Positions 5,544-8,760 of a stretch of 8,760 nucleotides of DNA are shown here, in pieces. This DNA comes from Chloroflexota bacterium (lineage in GTDB: Bacteria > Chloroflexota > Dehalococcoidia > SM23-28-2 > RBG-16-64-32). Below the pieces are notes generated by a model. That model had not been told where the DNA came from. It searched no databases and saw only the letters and a list, made by a program, of their open reading frames with translations. Location: positions 1 through 8,760 of the forward strand of contig JADFTG010000034.1 of NCBI GenBank assembly GCA_022560365.1, in the 5' to 3' direction. Within the stretch, counting starts at the first letter, position 1; each line of letters begins with the position of its first letter. Both the position numbers and the translations under genes were made by a program.

Positions 5544-5966
5544 GTGACCGACAGCCTTTCGCCGCCTGAGGAGGATTTTGTCCGGGTGCAACGTGTCGCC
5601 CGGATGGCCACGGCCGATGCCCATGGGCGGCCGTTCGTTGTTCCAGTCTGTTTCGTCTACCTGAACGGCTGTCTATACACACCCGTTGACGAGAAGCCGA
5701 AGAGCGGGAGGCGCCTCAAGCGCCTTCGCAACATCGAGGCGAACCCACAGGTGGCGCTCGTTTTCGACCGCTATGAGGATGACTGGGAGCGTCTGGCCTG
5801 GGTGCTGATACGGGGAACGGCTTCGCTGGTGACGGACATGAGCGAGAAGGCCCAGGCAGTGGCGGCACTTCGGAGTAAGTATGAGCAGTACGGCTCAATG
5901 GCGCTGGAGCAGCTGCCCCTGATACGGGTAAATCCCGAGCATGCGGCGAATTGGGGAGCAGTGTAA
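5544..5966 (+). CDS. PPOX-class F420-dependent oxidoreductase (Rv0121/TIGR03668-like)
   Basis: The 140-residue product is a compact split-barrel flavin/deazaflavin-binding protein. Recognisable blocks are DFVRVQRVARMATADAHGRP (11-30), FVVPVCFVYLNGCLYTPVDEKPK (31-53), RRLKRLRNIEANPQVALVFDRYEDDW (56-81) and AWVLIRGTASLV (85-96), then KYEQYGSMALEQ and a short end at the usual length. The DEKPK and DRYEDDW segments are characteristic of the Rv0121-type subgroup, which binds cofactor F420. I chose the GTG at 5544 because it starts just before the family N-terminus (VTDSLSPPEEDFV) and has GGGAG four bases upstream; the frame is open far upstream, but only as a shadow of the previous gene. It follows the UbiA-like gene by 19 bases, so it belongs to the operon and may reduce its product. 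The substrate is unknown. Confidence 0.85.
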   Translation: MTDSLSPPEEDFVRVQRVARMATADAHGRPFVVPVCFVYLNGCLYTPVDEKPKSGRRLKRLRNIEANPQVALVFDRYEDDWERLAWVLIRGTASLVTDMSEKAQAVAALRSKYEQYGSMALEQLPLIRVNPEHAANWGAV

Positions 5967-5987
5967 GCCTGGGAGCAAGGACAGGCT
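5966..5987 (+). terminator. Weak stem-loop after the lipid-type operon
   Basis: AGCCTG and CAGGCT form a six-base-pair stem with a ten-base loop directly after the oxidoreductase stop codon. There is no U-run, so termination here would be inefficient or Rho-assisted. It is listed because it is the only structure at the operon end. Confidence 0.22.
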
Positions 5988-6279
5988 ACTCGCGCGCGAC
6001 GGATCGCGTCCGGGTGCATGAGGCTAACCGTTGTGGTGTGCGATAGCTGCGCGCCCAGTCGGGAGCGGCGTCACCGCGCCTGAGGACGTAGAGTGCCTCG
6101 GCGGCCATCGGCCCGTAGTTCGCCATTTCGCCCGTGTACTCGGGACCAGCGCCCTCAAGTACCTCGAGCGCTTCCGGCCAGCGTTCTTCCAGGCAGAGGG
6201 TAGCGGGTTCTCGGACGGGGGCCTGTGGTGATCCCCGGTCTGGCGTCGATCCTGCACCTGCGACGCCGTCAGCGGTCAT
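5986..6279 (-). pseudogene. N-terminal remnant of a questin oxidase-like (DUF4243) protein
   Basis: A 97-codon minus-strand frame contains WPEALEVLEGAGPEYTGEMA, then NYGPMAAEALYVLRRGDA and WARSYR. These match in order the start of questin oxidase-family proteins, where a G-P-E-(F/Y) segment, an NHGPMAAEAL motif and a W-x-x-x-Y-R follow one another. Here the usual histidine of NHGP is Tyr. Family members normally continue for another 250-300 residues; this frame loses similarity after SYR and stops at 5986 against the convergent oxidoreductase gene. It is probably a decayed or deleted copy. The first 20 residues are low-complexity and the ATG at 6279 has only GAGAG close by. It lies 52 bases behind the prepilin peptidase gene on the same strand. 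An unrelated short protein is possible. Confidence 0.45.
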
Positions 6280-6331
6280 CCGCTCTCAACTGACTTCGTC
6301 GGGCCACGACCGGTTCCGGCGCCGCACTCCG

Positions 6332-7084
6332 TCAGCGGACGTACCAGTCCCAGATCTCTGTGCCCCAGAGGAGACCGATGAGGCCGCCCATAACAAGGAA
6401 CGGCCCGTGCGGGAGATAGTCCCCAAACCCGCGCCGTCGTGTCGCCAGGAGCACGACCGCGAAGAGCCCGGCCGACAAGGTCGAGGCGAACATCGCGACA
6501 ACCACGGCCGACGGCCCGAGCAAGATCCCTAGGAAGAGGATAAGTTTGGCGTCTCCCATGCCGAAGGCACCGGCGCCGAACGGCAGCGATGCGAGGATCA
6601 GCGCGACCGCGATGCCCAGGCCAACCAGACCACCGTAGAACGTATCGAGAGCGGACATCCCCGGAAAGAGCCAGGCCAGGCCGGCCGCCAGCACCATTCC
6701 GGGGAGCACTATCCGGTCCGGCAGCAAGCGGCGCTCGATATCGGTGAACACCAGCGCCAGGAGAAGCGTGGAGAAGACGGCGCCAACGGCTGCCTGGCCG
6801 GCGTCGTCAAACTCCAGGTAGCACGCCGCGGCCATCGCCGAGCAGCCGACCGGCAGCAAGAACCAGCGCAGCGGCAGCCTGGCACTGCAGGCCGTGCAGC
6901 GCCCGAGGTTCAGCGCTTCGATCAGCGGCACCGCGTCGCGGTGTGCCACGCGCCGTCGGCATTCTTGACAACGCAGAAGCGGCGCCCTCAAGGACTCGTC
7001 GCGGTAAGCCTTGGCAAGGAAGAGGTCGGCTGCCTTGCCAAGGACTAGGCCGCCAACGAGGAAAAGAACCAGCGTCACTACCAT
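6332..7084 (-). CDS. Type IV prepilin peptidase / N-methyltransferase (A24 family)
   Basis: The 250-residue membrane protein is a complete bifunctional leader peptidase that cleaves class III signal peptides of pilins or pseudopilins and N-methylates the new end. After an N-terminal helix (3-20) comes the cytosolic DiS_P_DiS domain with two zinc-binding pairs, CQEC (Cys39, Cys42) and CTAC (Cys63, Cys66). The aspartyl protease residues are Asp115 in VFTDIERRLLPD and Asp178 in the FGMGDAKLILFLG motif, each at the end of a membrane segment. PHGPFL near 225-230 is the usual closing motif. Several hydrophobic helices (about 72-90, 98-114, 125-140, 150-168, 180-213, 228-241) complete the fold. The ATG at 7084 gives the normal N-terminus, though the ribosome site is weak. 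The divergent regulator and vWA genes suggest a pilus or Tad-like locus. Confidence 0.93.
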   Translation of the reverse strand: MVVTLVLFLVGGLVLGKAADLFLAKAYRDESLRAPLLRCQECRRRVAHRDAVPLIEALNLGRCTACSARLPLRWFLLPVGCSAMAAACYLEFDDAGQAAVGAVFSTLLLALVFTDIERRLLPDRIVLPGMVLAAGLAWLFPGMSALDTFYGGLVGLGIAVALILASLPFGAGAFGMGDAKLILFLGILLGPSAVVVAMFASTLSAGLFAVVLLATRRRGFGDYLPHGPFLVMGGLIGLLWGTEIWDWYVR

Positions 7085-7130
7085 TGCTAGACATAATTGG
7101 GTACTTTTGCGTAGAGCGCGGCGGTTAATC

Positions 7131-7159
7131 TTGACAAATTGTTGATAAGTCTATTTAAT
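7131..7159 (+). promoter_or_regulatory. Near-consensus sigma70 promoter upstream of the second regulator
   Basis: TTGACA (7131-7136, perfect -35) is followed after exactly 17 bases by TTTAAT (7154-7159, five of six matches to TATAAT). Transcription should begin near 7166, giving a leader of about 205 bases before the GTG at 7372. The AT-rich stretch stands out from the GC-rich surroundings. The promoter is divergent from the prepilin peptidase gene. Confidence 0.65.
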
Positions 7160-7371
7160 TCAGACCCTAACGGGGTAATAGGGGAGTCTGTTTCATCGAT
7201 TTAGTCAGCCTGGTGTACTGACGCTTACTCTGCCGGGCCATGACGAGTGGACGTCCTACGGTTTTCTTACACTTTTCATTGGGAATCGTGATAACCGCCG
7301 GCGACTTCAGTTATACATTTGGTAACTGTACGCCACGAGCCCCGCAGCTCGACGGAAGAGGGAGGGACAAC
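7160..7371 (+). other. Long 5' leader with small dyads, no gene seen
   Basis: About 200 bases separate the predicted transcription start from the regulator gene. CAGAC (7161-7165) and GTCTG (7186-7190) form a spaced dyad at the start site, and GTCAG-N9-CTGAC (7204-7222) forms a five-base-pair hairpin. No known riboswitch is recognised. An ATG at 7240 is in frame with the regulator but lacks a ribosome site and would add 44 unrelated residues, so I treat it as leader. Confidence 0.4.
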
Positions 7372-8109
7372 GTGAAGGTAGTTCTGGTCGTCGGGGAAAG
7401 GCCAGAGCAAGCGAACGCTCTCGCGGAGCGTCTTGGTCTACTTGGGATGGAAGTTATCCCATGTGCTCGAGACTGGAAGCTCGCGATGCGGTCGCTTATG
7501 ACTCATGACGTGTCTCTCATCCTGCTCGACGTCGATGCCTCTGAAGAAAGCCTGGAGTTCTTCGACATCCTCCACGACGTCTCCGATGTCCCCGTCATCG
7601 TGCGGGGTGTGATGGCTGACACCGACAACGTCGTCTCTTATCTTGAGTCGGGCGCCGCCGACTTCGTGGGCCGGACCACCACGCTCCCTGTTCTTGCCGC
7701 AAAAATCCAGTCGCTGCTGCGCTCTGTGCAGTCGAACGGGAGCGTCGCCGGTTCGATTGAGGTCGGAGAGGTCTCGATTGACCTCCGAAGCCGAACGGTG
7801 ACAAAGGGCGCCGAGGAAGTCTCGTTGACGCCTCTGGAATACCGCCTCCTGAAAGAGTTGGCGACGAACAAGGGTCGCCCGTGCAGTCACAAGGATCTCC
7901 TGAAAAGTGTCTGGGGCGAAGATTTTACGAACTGTTCTCACTACCTGCGCCTCTATGTGGGTTACCTGAGGCAGAAGCTGGAAGACAACCCTCGCCGGCC
8001 GCGCATGCTCCTGACCGAATGGGGTTACGGATACCGCCTGGTTGAGCCGAAGACCGCCAGCAGGCGCGTCCGCACGCGGGTCTCGCTTCGCCTCGCTTCG
8101 CCGGGCTGA
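7372..8109 (+). CDS. OmpR-like regulator with degenerate (pseudo-)receiver domain
   Basis: The 245-residue protein has the response-regulator layout. Its receiver (about 1-118) has lost most of the phosphorylation site: the acidic pair is Gly8-Glu9 (VVGERP), the conserved Thr is Gly79, and the Lys-Pro pair is Arg101-Thr102 (FVGRTTT). Only the acceptor-position Asp53 (LILLDVDA) remains. The winged helix (about 130-226) is intact, with LTPLEYRLLKELA, LRLYVGYLRQKLED and TEWGYGYRLVEP. A phosphorylation-independent or ligand-controlled regulator is likely, and no kinase gene is adjacent. The GTG start at 7372 has GGGAGGGA six bases or less upstream and gives the correct N-terminal strand MKVVLVV. 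The secreted vWA protein gene follows after six bases, so the two should be co-transcribed. The Arg/Ser-rich tail after 226 is encoded partly by a 10-base tandem repeat. Confidence 0.85.
   Translation: MKVVLVVGERPEQANALAERLGLLGMEVIPCARDWKLAMRSLMTHDVSLILLDVDASEESLEFFDILHDVSDVPVIVRGVMADTDNVVSYLESGAADFVGRTTTLPVLAAKIQSLLRSVQSNGSVAGSIEVGEVSIDLRSRTVTKGAEEVSLTPLEYRLLKELATNKGRPCSHKDLLKSVWGEDFTNCSHYLRLYVGYLRQKLEDNPRRPRMLLTEWGYGYRLVEPKTASRRVRTRVSLRLASPG
8082..8101 (+). repeat. Two perfect tandem copies of CTCGCTTCGC
   Basis: A 10-base unit occurs twice in direct succession within the last codons of the pseudo-receiver regulator, encoding part of its SLRLASPG tail. Ten is not a multiple of three, so a change in copy number would shift the frame and alter both the tail and the distance to the following vWA gene start at 8116. 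Confidence 0.5.
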
Positions 8110-8115
8110 TCTTAA

Positions 8116-8559
8116 GTGTCGCGTGGCGTTCGTTTCAGTCAGTGCGGCTCGCGCCGATGGTTCGGACGCTTCGGCGTGCGGTTGGCAGTTACAGCCGTCG
8201 GCCTTATCGCCGCCACCTTCGTCCTCGGCCTCGCTGCGTCCGCTCAGACGGAGCCACTGCAGATCACGGCCGTCTCCTCTGAGGAGTGGCCGGCCGTTGA
8301 AGCCACGCTGACTGTCTTCGGCCAGGATGGCCAACCGCTGACCGGCCTCGTGCAGGACGACTTCTCGGCCACTCTGGCCGGGGAACCCTTGCCGTCCACA
8401 TCTCTCCAGACCACCAGCGACCCCGGGCTGGGCATCGCCATCGTTCTCACCTTCGATGTCAGCGGCAGCATGGCGGGAGCGCCCCCGGAGCCGGCAAGAC
8501 CGCCCTGTGCGCGGCCCTGGCCTGGCGGCTGGCCCAGAGGGGACGGGCGCCGGCGATGA
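8116..8559 (+). CDS. Secreted von Willebrand factor A domain protein, broken
   Basis: A GTG at 8116, six bases after the regulator stop, begins a frame with a signal peptide or membrane anchor: a basic start, a hydrophobic core at about 24-40 and a cleavage-like ASAQ at 41-44. A beta-rich segment follows (TLTVFGQDGQPLTGLVQDDF, 65-83), as in proteins with an N-terminal Ig-like region. The vWA domain then starts with IAIVLTFDVSGSMAGAP, including the metal-binding D-x-S-x-S (Asp114, Ser116, Ser118). After Pro123 (8484) the frame turns into a Pro/Arg-rich sequence unlike any vWA domain and stops at 8559, while another frame becomes a P-loop protein. Only the first third of the vWA protein is therefore present. 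Such proteins are common in Chloroflexota pilus-assembly (Tad) loci, which fits the prepilin peptidase nearby. The break is probably a junction artefact, less likely a real deletion. Confidence 0.75.
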   Translation: MSRGVRFSQCGSRRWFGRFGVRLAVTAVGLIAATFVLGLAASAQTEPLQITAVSSEEWPAVEATLTVFGQDGQPLTGLVQDDFSATLAGEPLPSTSLQTTSDPGLGIAIVLTFDVSGSMAGAPPEPARPPCARPWPGGWPRGDGRRR

Positions 8560-8760
8560 TACGCCCGCTCCGCATGGATGGGGGAGATTCCCAGCACCCG
8601 GACGCCGCCTTCTACGCGGCGTCGGCCCCCGGCGGCGCTGACGCCGCCGCGTCCCCCATGCCCGTGGCCCGCGACGCGATGGCCGATGCCTCCCTCCCCT
8701 CCAGTGTCCGGGAGATGGTCGCCGCCGCCTCCGCCGGAAGGCCCATGACCATAGTGGAGG
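8475..8760 (+). CDS. BioD/phosphotransacetylase-N-like P-loop protein, N-terminal part (both ends open)
   Basis: In the frame with codons at 8475, 8478 and so on, the translation reads GSAPGAGKTALCAALAWRLA, a Walker A loop spaced as in dethiobiotin synthetase (G-T-D-T-x-V-G-K-T). It is followed by a helix, RAPAMIRPLRM, and after an Ala/Asp-rich segment by LPSSVREMVAAASAGRPMTIVE, where the relatives have a helix and a strand ending in E-G. The frame stays open to the window edge. This layout matches the N-terminal domain of BioD-like and DRTGG/Pta-N proteins. The native start codon is absent: upstream in this frame lies the vWA gene read out of frame. The gene therefore begins at the junction near 8475-8485. 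The family call rests on the loop spacing and the secondary-structure pattern only. Confidence 0.55.

Noticed and set aside
7009..7043. 11-base inverted repeat CCTTGGCAAGG / CCTTGCCAAGG separated by 13 bases
   Set aside because: It lies inside the prepilin peptidase gene and follows from the repeated codons of its GKA and AKA residues, so it needs no separate explanation, although an mRNA hairpin is possible.
7438..8334. A 298-codon minus-strand frame
   Set aside because: It is antisense to the pseudo-receiver regulator and the vWA gene, both of which show clear domains; no domain is seen in the antisense reading.
8456..8641. A 61-codon plus-strand frame at the vWA/P-loop junction
   Set aside because: This third frame gives neither vWA nor P-loop similarity. 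It overlaps both and is not protein-like.
1..8760. CRISPR array, tRNA, rRNA, insertion sequence or toxin-antitoxin pair
   Set aside because: No regularly spaced repeats, cloverleaf or rRNA-like blocks, transposase motifs or small paired toxin genes were found on either strand.

Overview
The window looks like a high-GC metagenomic contig that is probably a composite of up to three DNA sources. The evidence is threefold. The first 14 bases match an Illumina adapter end. A histidine kinase near 1908 changes in frame into the tail of an unrelated SGNH-type hydrolase. A von Willebrand A gene near 8475-8485 changes frame into a P-loop protein. Taxonomy is inferred from protein style only: 1-1908 resembles an alphaproteobacterial exopolysaccharide (EPS) locus, and 1908-8480 resembles Chloroflexota (Dehalococcoidia/Thermomicrobia-like).

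Region A (1-1908, all genes on the minus strand). In transcription order it holds the C-terminal tail of an SGNH hydrolase (ending at 1750), then a gap that may hold one small ORF. Next come a promoter with two perfect TTCAC-N3-GTGAA palindromes, a winged-helix regulator with a C-terminal Rossmann-like domain (842-1495), and an RfaH/NusG-like elongation factor overlapping it by ATGA (342-842). The last part is a hairpin-rich leader that carries an ops-like GGCGGTAGCATT and leads to the first codons of another gene cut off by the adapter (15-77). Read together this is a regulatory cassette for a surface-polysaccharide operon: an autoregulated sensor-regulator, an antiterminator, and its possible recruitment site in the next leader.

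Region B (1908-8480). A PhoB/OmpR-type response regulator (3095-3781) overlaps its four-TM histidine kinase (1908-3105), both on the minus strand. After a 283-bp divergent gap with two hairpins comes a tight plus-strand operon: UbiE-like methyltransferase (4065-4772), UbiA-like polytopic membrane protein (4769-5524) and an F420-type PPOX oxidoreductase (5544-5966). This set is compatible with modification of a quinone or other prenyl lipid, but no substrate can be read from the sequence. A minus-strand questin-oxidase-like remnant (5986-6279) follows, then a complete type IV prepilin peptidase (6332-7084, minus). Divergent from it, behind a near-consensus sigma70 promoter and a leader of about 200 nt, lie a response regulator with a degenerate receiver (7372-8109) and a secreted vWA protein (8116 onward). 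Prepilin peptidase, regulator and vWA protein suggest the edge of a Tad/type IV pilus or related surface-assembly locus.

Region C (8475-8760). This is the N-terminal part of a BioD/phosphotransacetylase-N-like P-loop protein, open to the window edge and joined to the vWA gene out of frame.

No rRNA, tRNA, CRISPR array or insertion sequence was seen.
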